A DNA stretch of 38,729 nucleotides, taken from positions 1 to 38,729 of the IMG/VR virus record IMGVR_UViG_3300021437_000051. One strand, 5' to 3'. The position numbers and the translations under genes were made by a program. Below, in pieces: positions 22,049 through 30,246 of this stretch (its first letter is position 1; each line of letters opens with the position of its first letter). The notes beneath the pieces are model-generated. The model searched no databases. It was not told the DNA's origin and worked only from the letters and a program-made list of their open reading frames with translations. Source of the stretch: a virus.

Positions 22049-23496
22049 TTCCATTTGCTGGTTATCTGCCGGATGCTGACCCTACAACGCCAGGACTGAT
22101 AAAGGACTGCGTGCAGTGGATTCCGTACGAAAACGGATACGAGGCAGCACCTAGCCCTACCAATGCTTCTGGAGTCTCTCCGCTAGCAGCTTCATGTCGT
22201 GGGGCTGCGGTGATGACGTTGCTCGATAGCACCCGCAGGCTGTTTGCGGGAACGCAGACAAAGCTTTACGAGGTTTCATCCGGAAGTAATACGGACGTAT
22301 CCCGTGCAGGCAACTACACGGGTGCGACGGATAACCGTTGGATATTCGGGCAATTCGGCAATGTGTCACTTGCCACGAATTACACGGATACGATGCAGTT
22401 TAGTAACGCCTCAGGTGCCTTTGCAGATATTGCCGGCGCACCGAAAGCGAAGACAATAGTTGTCGTTAACGGCTTTGTGATGGCGTTGAACTACAACAAC
22501 GGCACGCAGGTTTCAGATGGTTGGTTCTGCTCAGGGTTGAACGATTACACCATTTGGACGCCATCCATTGCGACACAGTGCGCCAATGGTCGTTTGTTTG
22601 GCACTGAGGGTGCTATTACTGCGGGGGCGAGACTCGGTAAGTACTGCGTTGCGTTCAAGGATTCCGCTGTTTACCTTGGATCGTATCAAGGTGGCAATCT
22701 CATATGGGCATGGGATGAGATATCTACTGACATTGGCTGCGTTGGCCCGGAGGCATGTGCCAATCTGGGAAATTATGTATTTTTTGCGCATCGCGACGGT
22801 CTGTACATTTTTGATGGTTCTCGCCCTCAGGATATTTCTGTCGGATCAGTGAAGCAGTTTTGGCAGTCTGACCTGAACCAGATTTACCGTTACCGCGTGA
22901 TCGTCAATTACGACAGGCAACGGGATCGTGTGTACGTGTACTACCCGGATCAATCCTCCTCAGATGGAACGCCTAACGCCTGCCTTGTATGGCACAAGGG
23001 CGCTAACAAATGGGGCAAAGCTAGCAGGACGATTCAGGCAGCATTGAACTATGTTCAGCCTGCGGTCACGTATGACGGCATCGGCGGCCTCTATTCCACA
23101 TGGGATTCACTCCCAGCAATTGCGTACGACTCGCCGTTCTGGTCAAGCGGATCAAGGGCGATGGCGGTCTATGACAACACTGCGCAACTGGTGACCCTGA
23201 CAGGGGTTGCAGCAACGTCGAGCTATACAACTGGCGACCTTGGCGACATGGATGCAGTCACACAGGCGACTCTGTTCCGCACGCAATACATCACACCTCC
23301 GGCTACGGCGAGCATTGAATGCTCCGCAAAGATGAACGAAGACGATAGTTATTCGGTCACACAGACGATTAACCGGGCATCTGGGAAGTTTGATATTCGT
23401 CAGTCTGGCAGGTGGCACAGGTTCACCTGCACGCACACGGGTAACACCAAGGCCATTGGCTTTGATATGAAGATCAACCCGGCAGGTGTGCGATGA
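22045..23496 (+). CDS. DNA stabilisation/tail hub protein, P22 gp10-like
   Basis: A 483-aa protein that closes the portal after packaging and forms part of the short tail. The N-terminal FAGYLPDADPTTPGLIKDCV, then the beta-propeller-like series (TQTKLYEVSSGSNTDVSRAG; YVFFAHRDGLYIFDGSRPQD; RYRVIVNYDRQRDRVYVYYP) fit the phage stabilisation family. The length matches P22 gp10. It is coupled by ATGA on both sides. Confidence 0.8.
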   Translation: MIPFAGYLPDADPTTPGLIKDCVQWIPYENGYEAAPSPTNASGVSPLAASCRGAAVMTLLDSTRRLFAGTQTKLYEVSSGSNTDVSRAGNYTGATDNRWIFGQFGNVSLATNYTDTMQFSNASGAFADIAGAPKAKTIVVVNGFVMALNYNNGTQVSDGWFCSGLNDYTIWTPSIATQCANGRLFGTEGAITAGARLGKYCVAFKDSAVYLGSYQGGNLIWAWDEISTDIGCVGPEACANLGNYVFFAHRDGLYIFDGSRPQDISVGSVKQFWQSDLNQIYRYRVIVNYDRQRDRVYVYYPDQSSSDGTPNACLVWHKGANKWGKASRTIQAALNYVQPAVTYDGIGGLYSTWDSLPAIAYDSPFWSSGSRAMAVYDNTAQLVTLTGVAATSSYTTGDLGDMDAVTQATLFRTQYITPPATASIECSAKMNEDDSYSVTQTINRASGKFDIRQSGRWHRFTCTHTGNTKAIGFDMKINPAGVR

Positions 23497-23810
23497 GATT
23501 GAACGAGCCCCGTTTACCTGTTGAACCTGAATCCAACTATGACCGGCAATTGTCGATCAGCCTTTACCAGTTTCTCCGTGATGTTGGAAATCAACTTAAT
23601 GGGGTAGCTGAGGGTCAGATTGGGGTAATACACAACAGCGTTACCGCCGTCCCTACGACAGGGACATACAAACAAGGCGACAAACTTCGCAACGGTTCAC
23701 CTACTGAGTTAGGCACTGCGGGAAGCAAATATGTCATTACGGACTTCATATGCGTTGCTAGCGGTACTCCTGGTACTTGGCTGCAATGCCGCTCACTCAC
23801 GGGGAATTAA
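23493..23810 (+). CDS. Small tail-associated structural protein
   Basis: A 105-aa protein: N-terminal helix (YDRQLSISLYQFLRDVGNQL) and a C-terminal beta part ending SGTPGTWLQCRSLTGN. I associate this small two-part protein with the segment after gp10-like genes. It is coupled by ATGA overlap. The role is uncertain, possibly tail or trimerisation. Confidence 0.6.
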   Translation: MRLNEPRLPVEPESNYDRQLSISLYQFLRDVGNQLNGVAEGQIGVIHNSVTAVPTTGTYKQGDKLRNGSPTELGTAGSKYVITDFICVASGTPGTWLQCRSLTGN

Positions 23811-23811
23811 A

Positions 23812-24033
23812 ATGATGCCACCAAGTTACGGCCCGATGTTTGGCAACGTTTCAGGCAAGACCGGACAACCGCTGAACCCTTACCAGATGGTAGGTGGTTA
23901 TGCACAGATGCCTAACACGGCAAATCCTGCGCAGCCATTGCCGGGTCAGTATGGCGGTCAACCTCAGCAGATGATGCCGCGTCCGATGGGGTTCCGGCCG
24001 CAATCGCTTCTTGGTCATCAGATGGTGCGCTGA
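23812..24033 (+). CDS. Proline/glutamine/methionine-rich small protein
   Basis: A 73-aa low-complexity protein (MMPPSYGPMFGNVSGKTGQP, then QPQQMMPRPMG). GGGGA six bases before the ATG at 23812 supports this start. A longer in-frame start at 23731 would add a lipoprotein-like signal sequence but overlaps the previous gene by 80 bp. It is probably a virion protein of the ejection group; no domain is recognised. Confidence 0.5.
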   Translation: MMPPSYGPMFGNVSGKTGQPLNPYQMVGGYAQMPNTANPAQPLPGQYGGQPQQMMPRPMGFRPQSLLGHQMVR

Positions 24034-24035
24034 TC

Positions 24036-25061
24036 ATGATGCCAACCGATTATCAAGGCCTGTTTTTGAACGGGAATCAAAATGCGTTGATCAATCGACA
24101 GCCTGCAGCCGTTCCTCAGGTGAATACGAATTACAACCCGTACGCAGACCAATGGAAATACACCGATACCGGGGCGAAGAATGTCGGCTATCTCCCACGT
24201 ATCCAAGCGTCTGACATCGTAAACGGCAAGTTTGTTGGCGGTGATAACTATGGTCAGTTCTCAGCGGCCAACATGGGCGCGCACGGGGATAACTATCAGA
24301 CATCGATGAACCCGGATGGCACCTTTCGTCTTGGCGTCAAGACAGACAAAACCAACCGTCTCGATACGACTTACGTCAAGCAAGGGGATTCATGGGTTCC
24401 GCAGGCTCAAGCTAATGCGCATTGGGACACCGGGACGGGCGGATTTGGCGGGACACTGAGCAAAATACTTTCCGCTACTCCGGCGGGGGCTTTGATGAAT
24501 TCCCCGCTTGGCCAGAAGCTTGCGCCAATTGCCTCCATTGCATCGATGTTCGTTCCCGGAATGCAGCCGTTTGCACTGGCGATGAACGCCATGAATGCGG
24601 GTATGCACGGCGATCTGAAAGGGTTGGCAATGTCCGCGCTTCCAGGTATGGGGCAACTTGCCGGGCAAGGTTCCATGTTTGCCAATCTTGCCAATGGTGT
24701 CAGTACTGCAGGGCAGGCTTATGGCGGTGTGAAGAACCTGCAAAACGGCAACCTGTTGGCGGGGCTTGGTGGGTTGGCGGGTGCCGCTGGTGCTGCTTCC
24801 AACATGTCGGGAAACTCAGATTTTGGATCGATGTTTGGAAATGCGTCTAAAGGTCTTGGGATCGCTAACAATCTGCAACATGGAAACGTTATGGGAGCAG
24901 TTAGCGGCGGTCTTGGATTGGGCGGATACGGGCAAGCGGCAAGTGCACTAAATGGCATTAATTCTCTCTACAATCTTACACAGCAGCGCGGTACCCCATT
25001 AGGGCCTGTGCGTACTGTTCAAAGGCCGATGATGTTCGGCAATCCAACAGGGCGGGGCTAA
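24036..25061 (+). CDS. Internal virion/ejection-type protein 1
   Basis: A 341-aa protein. The N-terminal half is polar with Asn/Tyr/Gly motifs. The C-terminal half (residues about 160-320) is very rich in Gly, Ala, Met and Leu (GLAMSALPGMGQLAGQGSMF; LLAGLGGLAGAAGAA), a composition typical of proteins ejected with podophage DNA that insert in the envelope. It is the first of four such genes in a row, matching the P22 gp7/gp20/gp16 position. The exact family is not recognised. Confidence 0.6.
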   Translation: MMPTDYQGLFLNGNQNALINRQPAAVPQVNTNYNPYADQWKYTDTGAKNVGYLPRIQASDIVNGKFVGGDNYGQFSAANMGAHGDNYQTSMNPDGTFRLGVKTDKTNRLDTTYVKQGDSWVPQAQANAHWDTGTGGFGGTLSKILSATPAGALMNSPLGQKLAPIASIASMFVPGMQPFALAMNAMNAGMHGDLKGLAMSALPGMGQLAGQGSMFANLANGVSTAGQAYGGVKNLQNGNLLAGLGGLAGAAGAASNMSGNSDFGSMFGNASKGLGIANNLQHGNVMGAVSGGLGLGGYGQAASALNGINSLYNLTQQRGTPLGPVRTVQRPMMFGNPTGRG

Positions 25062-25062
25062 T

Positions 25063-26142
25063 ATGGCATGGGTTCAGGACGCAAGCGGTAACTGGTATGA
25101 CGACGGCTCATCGTCCGGTACTACTACCGATTACAGTAGCTATGTTGATCCGTTCAATTCGCAGACGGCTCCAACTTACGACCCTTCGCAAGGCGTCGAT
25201 TATTCGTCGATGTTCGGACTTGATCCGAACGTAACAGGTGCCGCACCGAATCCGCAGACTGGCGCAAATGGCGGGGCTGATTACAGCCAATACCTGAGCG
25301 CAGATGGCCCTTCATGGCTTCAGCAATTGCAAGGCTATGGTGGAACAGGTAATACCTTGGGCGCACTTGGTAGCATGCTCAAAGGCAACGGCTCCACTGT
25401 TGGCGCATTAGCTGGTGGATTGGCTGGCGCATTGGGTTCTGGTAATGCTGCAACCCAAACACAAAGCAATATCCCCTCATGGGCAACGCCGTATTACAGG
25501 AATTATCTGGAGTCTGCGCAGAACCTTGCGAGCAATACGGGGTTTAATGACACACAGAATCAAGCGTTTGATCGCATCAATTCGCTTGCCAACAATCAGG
25601 GTGGTATCAACGGCGCAGCAACATCGCTTGCGACCGATACCATGAATGGCAAGTATCTGAACCCTGAAACGAATCCGTATCTGCAAAAGACTGCGGATTA
25701 CATGACAAAGAACATGTCTGACGCCTATGCACGGGGTACGGGCGCGCAGACGATGGGACAGTTTCAGAATGCAGGGGCTTTTGGTGGCTCTGCAATGAAG
25801 GAAACGCAAGCAGCCAACAATCAGCAGTTTGCAGACAGCCTTGGTAACTCGCTTAACTCACTGTACGGCGGGAACTACGCCAACGAGCGCAGCAACCAAC
25901 TAAGCACAATGGGGCAAACCCCGTCACTGAACGCCAATCAGTATTACGGCACGCAGCAGCAGCTTGCGGCAGGCACACAGAAGCAGCAATGGCCGTATTA
26001 CCAACAGCAGATGTTCGGTAATGCCTTGGGTGCGATTACAGGGACTCAGCAGTCAACGAGTGCGAGTCAGAACCCGTGGGCTGCAGGATTAGGTGGCGCT
26101 ATCACCGGGGCGAAATTGGGCGGACTCTTGGGGGGTAATTGA
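25063..26142 (+). CDS. Internal virion/ejection-type protein 2
   Basis: A 359-aa Gly/Asn/Gln-rich protein. The N terminus is tyrosine- and aspartate-rich. The central helix region (NPYLQKTADYMTKNMSDAYA, then GTGAQTMGQFQNAGAFGGSA) is a motif I know from podophage virion-associated proteins. The C terminus is hydrophobic glycine-rich (AAGLGGAITGAKLGGLLGGN), suited to membrane insertion. It starts two bases after the previous stop and overlaps the next ATG. Confidence 0.65.
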   Translation: MAWVQDASGNWYDDGSSSGTTTDYSSYVDPFNSQTAPTYDPSQGVDYSSMFGLDPNVTGAAPNPQTGANGGADYSQYLSADGPSWLQQLQGYGGTGNTLGALGSMLKGNGSTVGALAGGLAGALGSGNAATQTQSNIPSWATPYYRNYLESAQNLASNTGFNDTQNQAFDRINSLANNQGGINGAATSLATDTMNGKYLNPETNPYLQKTADYMTKNMSDAYARGTGAQTMGQFQNAGAFGGSAMKETQAANNQQFADSLGNSLNSLYGGNYANERSNQLSTMGQTPSLNANQYYGTQQQLAAGTQKQQWPYYQQQMFGNALGAITGTQQSTSASQNPWAAGLGGAITGAKLGGLLGGN

Positions 26143-27647
26143 TGGGACTCCTAAACAGCATGACCCCGGAAGATGAAGGCATCCTGCAGCTTGGACTTGG
26201 TTTGCTTGGCTCCCGTGGAAACTTTGCGAGTTCACTAGCCCAAGGGGGCGAAAAAGGACTTGCGGCATTCAATCAGGCAAAACAAGTACAGATGGCGAAG
26301 CAATTGCAGGACGCACAGTTGCAGAACTTGCAAGCAGAGGGCGCATTGCATGGACTGCAAGCAGATCGTATGCGCCGCATTAACGCCATGATTGAACAAT
26401 CGTTAGGCGGCGGGCCCTCAAATGTATCTCTTGCGTTCAATGGTGGAGTGAATAGCTCTGTTCCAAATGGCGGGGCTCCTGGTTCGTCTGGTGGCATGTT
26501 TGCTGGCCTTCCTGCGGATGCTGTTGCGTCTGACCTTGCGTTCAATGATGGCAAGGGCATCGCTAATGAAATGTTCCAGCGCACGAGGCCAAACAAACAG
26601 AACGTCAACGGAACAATCGTAGACTTTACGGATACGCCAAGCGGAACAGCACTTCCGCAAACTAATCAACAAGGTTTCTCGACAATCACAGTCAAAGACC
26701 CAACTGACCCGAGCGGATATAGGGTTGTACCAGTTGGCGGAAGTAATGATGTGTTTGGAACACAACAAGGAATCACAGAGCGCGCAAAGGCAAACTTTGG
26801 TTCACCTGTGACGATCAATGGCCGAATGATGACGCCAGCACAGGCAAGCGATTCTTTGTCTGTTGGTAGCTCTCCAACGCCTAACAGAATACCTCCGGTA
26901 ATCCAATCTGCTCGGGACGATGATGCAATCCGTGTGATGTTGCAGGAGCGCGGGAATGCCTTGCTTCGCGGTGATACCAATGAGGTTGCATCATTGGATC
27001 GTGAAATAGCAAGCATGAAGAATCGATCTGCCCCTGTTACACAAGCATCCGATGGTCTTCCTGGTGTTGCTGTTCAGCCAAACAAGGTGAAGGCAATAGA
27101 GGATTCTACAAAAGGAATAAATGACGAATGGATTCAAGGGACATTCAAACCCATTAGGGCGGCTGGAGAGTCTGCGCAAGGTCGTATTGAGCAAGCCAAC
27201 ATTGCACGCGCTGCTTTGTCCAAGGGCCTAGGTGGATGGGGTGATCAAACCAAAGCATCGATGGCGAATGTGTTGTCAGGTCTTGGTCTTGCGTCTGACA
27301 AGGTGAAAGACTACGCAGCAGACGCTCAGATATTCCAAAAGGTTGCGATGGAACGTTTATGGTCAACCTTGAATGATGCAGCGGGCCCACAGACCGAGGG
27401 AGATGCCGGTAGAGCGTCAAAGACTTATGCAAGCCTATCCAATACGCCTAAGGCTAATGCTTTCATCCTTGATCTTGCACAAGCTCAAGCGGAACGCGAC
27501 AAGTTGCGCGCCAATTTCTACACCCATGCACAACCCATTGCAAAGTCAAGCGGTGATCTGACAGAAGTTGACCGTGAATGGCAGGCACGTACGCCTAGCA
27601 TCTTTGACATGCCATCCATGAAGGCGTGGAAGGCAATGAAGCCATGA
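26142..27647 (+). CDS. Internal virion/ejection-type protein 3
   Basis: A 501-aa protein with a helical N terminus (EDEGILQLGLGLLGSRGNFA, AFNQAKQVQMAKQLQDAQLQ), a flexible middle, and a helical C-terminal domain ending with VDREWQARTPSIFDMPSMKA. There is no lytic transglycosylase motif. TGATG coupling at the start and ATGA at the end link it to its neighbours. Its place in the four-gene ejection block is the main functional clue. Confidence 0.6.
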   Translation: MGLLNSMTPEDEGILQLGLGLLGSRGNFASSLAQGGEKGLAAFNQAKQVQMAKQLQDAQLQNLQAEGALHGLQADRMRRINAMIEQSLGGGPSNVSLAFNGGVNSSVPNGGAPGSSGGMFAGLPADAVASDLAFNDGKGIANEMFQRTRPNKQNVNGTIVDFTDTPSGTALPQTNQQGFSTITVKDPTDPSGYRVVPVGGSNDVFGTQQGITERAKANFGSPVTINGRMMTPAQASDSLSVGSSPTPNRIPPVIQSARDDDAIRVMLQERGNALLRGDTNEVASLDREIASMKNRSAPVTQASDGLPGVAVQPNKVKAIEDSTKGINDEWIQGTFKPIRAAGESAQGRIEQANIARAALSKGLGGWGDQTKASMANVLSGLGLASDKVKDYAADAQIFQKVAMERLWSTLNDAAGPQTEGDAGRASKTYASLSNTPKANAFILDLAQAQAERDKLRANFYTHAQPIAKSSGDLTEVDREWQARTPSIFDMPSMKAWKAMKP

Positions 27648-29389
27648 GCGATTACGACAAGGCATGGCAGGCAGCTACAGGCGGTGGAGGATCGCCTGAA
27701 TATGACGTTGCTTTCGACAAAGCAAAGAACGGATTGTCTGAGCCGCCAAAGCCTGATGCCGGAAGAGATACCAGTCGGCAAATGGACTTTTCTGCAAGCC
27801 GGTATTCGTTCGCTACACCAATGGGGCGCATTGACACACCAATTCCTTTTGACTTCGGCATATCGAGTGGATTGAATGCGCTTGGTGCTGATGTTGGTGA
27901 TTGGAACGCAGGCATTGCAAAGAAGTTGGCAACGTTTGGCTCTGGGCTTACCAACTTTGCAGAAGGTGTTAAAGGGCTGACAGCTTCGAACAAGCCTCAG
28001 TCACTTTCTGACCTTGTGACGGGATCAACTCCCGACATTAGGACACGTCTCGCTGTTGATGAAAAGCGGGCAACTGATGCGCCATTGACTTCTGACACAT
28101 TCGGGAAGGTTGTTCAAGGATTAGGACAAACTGCGCCAATGTTTGCCGTACCGTACGGATGGGCGAAAGGTGCTGGCGCTGTTGCTGGCCCAATCATTGA
28201 AGGCATTGCAACCGGAGCAGCTAGCGGGGCGCTTGATCCTGTTGGAACGGGTGACAGTCGCGCCATGAATGCCGGAGTAGGGGCTATTGCAGGCGGCACT
28301 CTTCCTGCGGCTGTTGCTGGAGGTCGTGCGGTACTTTCTCCCGTATCTCAAGCGATAGCAGATAAAGCAAAGCGCGCTATTGATCTTGGCATACCACTCG
28401 GGGCGGTAGACACAGCAGGAAATTTCGTTAAGTCGGCCCGTTCGATGTTTTCTGACATGCCGTTTATTGGTGGCATATCGGCGGCACAAGACTCGGCAAA
28501 GCAACAGGGCTTCAATCGTGCTGTAGGACGAGAGTTTGGTGCGGATGCTTCTGCATTGACACCTGATGTTATGCAGGCAGCAAAAGGCAAAATAACGGAC
28601 AAGCTCGATGCATTATGGAACAACAATAACGTCAACGTTGACCAAGACCTATTCAAGACGATTGTTGGCCTAGAAAACGAAGTGCATACACTTCCCTCTT
28701 CTGAGGCAAGGCGTCTATCCATGCACTTGACGGATTTGAAGTCAAAGATTCAGCAGGACGCCAATGGAAACCTGTTCATTCCTGGTGATGTTGCAAACAA
28801 GTTTCAAACGCAATTCAAAGATTTGAAGGGAAATGGATTCCTTGAAAACGACTTGCTTGCTCTGCGTAAAGGGATCATTTCTGCGTTTAATCGCAGCGTG
28901 ACGGGTGATGAAGCAAATGCACTCACAGCGGCGCGCTACCAATACAAGAACTTCAAGACAGCAAACGGCGCACTGAACAATTCTGAGCTTGGAATTGCTG
29001 GGCGTCAGTCTGGCGATATATCCCCTGCACTGTTGGCAAATTCTGTACGCCAGAACTTCCCTGACCTTGCAACACGAGGCGCAACAAATGGACTTCCTGA
29101 GCTTGCGCAACTCGGCAATCAATTCCTTGTTGACCGTGTGAAGCAAACAGGAGGATCAACCCGCGCCATGTTGCAAAACATGGGAGTAGGCGGTGCTGCG
29201 CTTGGCGGGGCAGCATTTGCGCCAGCAGCAACAGGGTTAGGTATTGCTGGAGGTGGTTTGCTGAACTACACGCTAGGTAATCCAAAGATTGCGCGTGCGC
29301 TATTGAATGACTATGTGCCGGGACTTGCTGGAACAAGCATGCAGCGTCTTCCGATTGGTGTTGCAGGTGGACTGCTTAACGCTCCTTGA
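27644..29389 (+). CDS. Internal virion/ejection-type protein 4
   Basis: A 581-aa protein starting MSDYDKAWQAATGGGGSPEY. Two glycine/alanine-rich hydrophobic stretches (AKGAGAVAGPIIEGIATGAA; AALGGAAFAPAATGLGIAGG) flank a helical middle domain with conserved-looking YQYKNFKTANGAL. It is the largest ejection-type protein, analogous in place to P22 gp16. No peptidoglycan hydrolase residues are seen. A short minus-strand gene overlaps its last 14 bp. Confidence 0.6.
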   Translation: MSDYDKAWQAATGGGGSPEYDVAFDKAKNGLSEPPKPDAGRDTSRQMDFSASRYSFATPMGRIDTPIPFDFGISSGLNALGADVGDWNAGIAKKLATFGSGLTNFAEGVKGLTASNKPQSLSDLVTGSTPDIRTRLAVDEKRATDAPLTSDTFGKVVQGLGQTAPMFAVPYGWAKGAGAVAGPIIEGIATGAASGALDPVGTGDSRAMNAGVGAIAGGTLPAAVAGGRAVLSPVSQAIADKAKRAIDLGIPLGAVDTAGNFVKSARSMFSDMPFIGGISAAQDSAKQQGFNRAVGREFGADASALTPDVMQAAKGKITDKLDALWNNNNVNVDQDLFKTIVGLENEVHTLPSSEARRLSMHLTDLKSKIQQDANGNLFIPGDVANKFQTQFKDLKGNGFLENDLLALRKGIISAFNRSVTGDEANALTAARYQYKNFKTANGALNNSELGIAGRQSGDISPALLANSVRQNFPDLATRGATNGLPELAQLGNQFLVDRVKQTGGSTRAMLQNMGVGGAALGGAAFAPAATGLGIAGGGLLNYTLGNPKIARALLNDYVPGLAGTSMQRLPIGVAGGLLNAP

Positions 29390-29516
29390 ACAAGAAGTCC
29401 TTAACGCGTCCTGGAGGCATCTTCAGATTAATAAATTTCTTGATTGGGTAAATGAAGCAAACCCAAAGCAGAAGAAAGAACAACGGTTTAGCAATGATGC
29501 CAAGCACTAGCGCCAT
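29376..29516 (-). CDS. Antisense small membrane protein (46 aa)
   Basis: A 46-aa frame on the minus strand inside the rightward late operon. AAGGGG lies five bases before its ATG (29516). The protein has one membrane helix (PLFFLLLWVCFIYPI) followed by a basic tail (KKFINLKMPPGRVKDFLFKER). It fills the gap between the last ejection gene and the first fibre gene, overlapping the former by 14 bp. The helix plus basic tail pattern and the good ribosome-binding site argue that it is genuine. Its promoter is not obvious. The function is unknown. Confidence 0.6.
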   Translation of the reverse strand: MALVLGIIAKPLFFLLLWVCFIYPIKKFINLKMPPGRVKDFLFKER

Positions 29517-29536
29517 TGAATCCCCTTGGAGTCAGT

Positions 29537-30244
29537 ATGCCCGTCCCTAGCCTCATCACTGATCTATCCACCACGATCAGCAGCAATTCTCCGGCAGGAA
29601 GCGAGAATGTTGGAACGTCGATGGATGACTACATCCGCGCACTATCGGCGTTCATTGCGCAATTGAACTCCCTTAAAGCCAATCTTGCAAGTCCCACATT
29701 TACGGGAACTGTGACGGTTCCATTGTTGACATCAACCGGAGCCATTGGCGCGTCTGGGAATATTTCTAGTGCCGGGGTGTTGTCTGGGGCTTCTGTGACG
29801 GCTTCCGGGGCGATAACTGGGGCTACACACTCACTGACAGCTCAGCCTAGCTTCTATGCCTACAACGGGGCGGCGACGGGTAACTCATTCTCGCAGGTCA
29901 TTGTTTGCTTTACGGAGCAACACGACACAACCAACGCACACAACACCAGCACAGGAAGGTTTGTGTGTCCTGCGGCAGGTCGATATCTGTTCATCGGCGG
30001 TGGAAATCTTGGGAGTGCAGCAAGCACCACAGTGAACAGCAACATGTACATCCGGGTAAACGGAACGCTGATTTACAACATAAGCGCTTTCTCTATCCCG
30101 GCAGGCCAACAAGCACAACACACGACAAGCGCAATCCTGAACCTTGCTGCGTCTGATTACGTGGAATTGTTTGGGGTTGGCTCAACAACAACGGGAACAG
30201 TAACGATTAGTTCCGCCTACTTTTCTGGCTATCAACTAGGTTAA
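29537..30244 (+). CDS. Tail fibre with C1q-like head domain
   Basis: A 235-aa trimeric fibre protein. Residues 1-45 (MPVPSLITDLSTTISSNSPA, then MDDYIRALSAFIAQ) are a virion anchor shared with the next protein. A short collagen/beta repeat region (FTGTVTVPLLTSTGAIGASG) follows. The C-terminal domain (residues about 110-235: QHDTTNAHNTSTGRFVCPAA, then GRYLFIGGGN and DYVELFGVG) has the beta pattern of C1q/TNF-like receptor-binding heads. GGAG lies five bases before the ATG. Confidence 0.75.
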   Translation: MPVPSLITDLSTTISSNSPAGSENVGTSMDDYIRALSAFIAQLNSLKANLASPTFTGTVTVPLLTSTGAIGASGNISSAGVLSGASVTASGAITGATHSLTAQPSFYAYNGAATGNSFSQVIVCFTEQHDTTNAHNTSTGRFVCPAAGRYLFIGGGNLGSAASTTVNSNMYIRVNGTLIYNISAFSIPAGQQAQHTTSAILNLAASDYVELFGVGSTTTGTVTISSAYFSGYQLG

Positions 30245-30246
30245 CC

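Noticed and set aside
23731-23812. Lipoprotein-like signal sequence (LLAVLLVLGC) before the Pro/Gln/Met-rich protein, suggesting an overlapping lipoprotein gene.
   Set aside because: It lies out of frame inside the previous conserved gene, whereas the ATG at 23812 has a good ribosome site (GGGGA, spacer six). The lipobox is probably a coincidence.
29307-29510. Plus-strand 67-codon frame in the gap before the fibre gene.
   Set aside because: Most of it overlaps the end of the large ejection gene in another frame, and it has no ribosome site; the minus-strand membrane protein explains the gap better.
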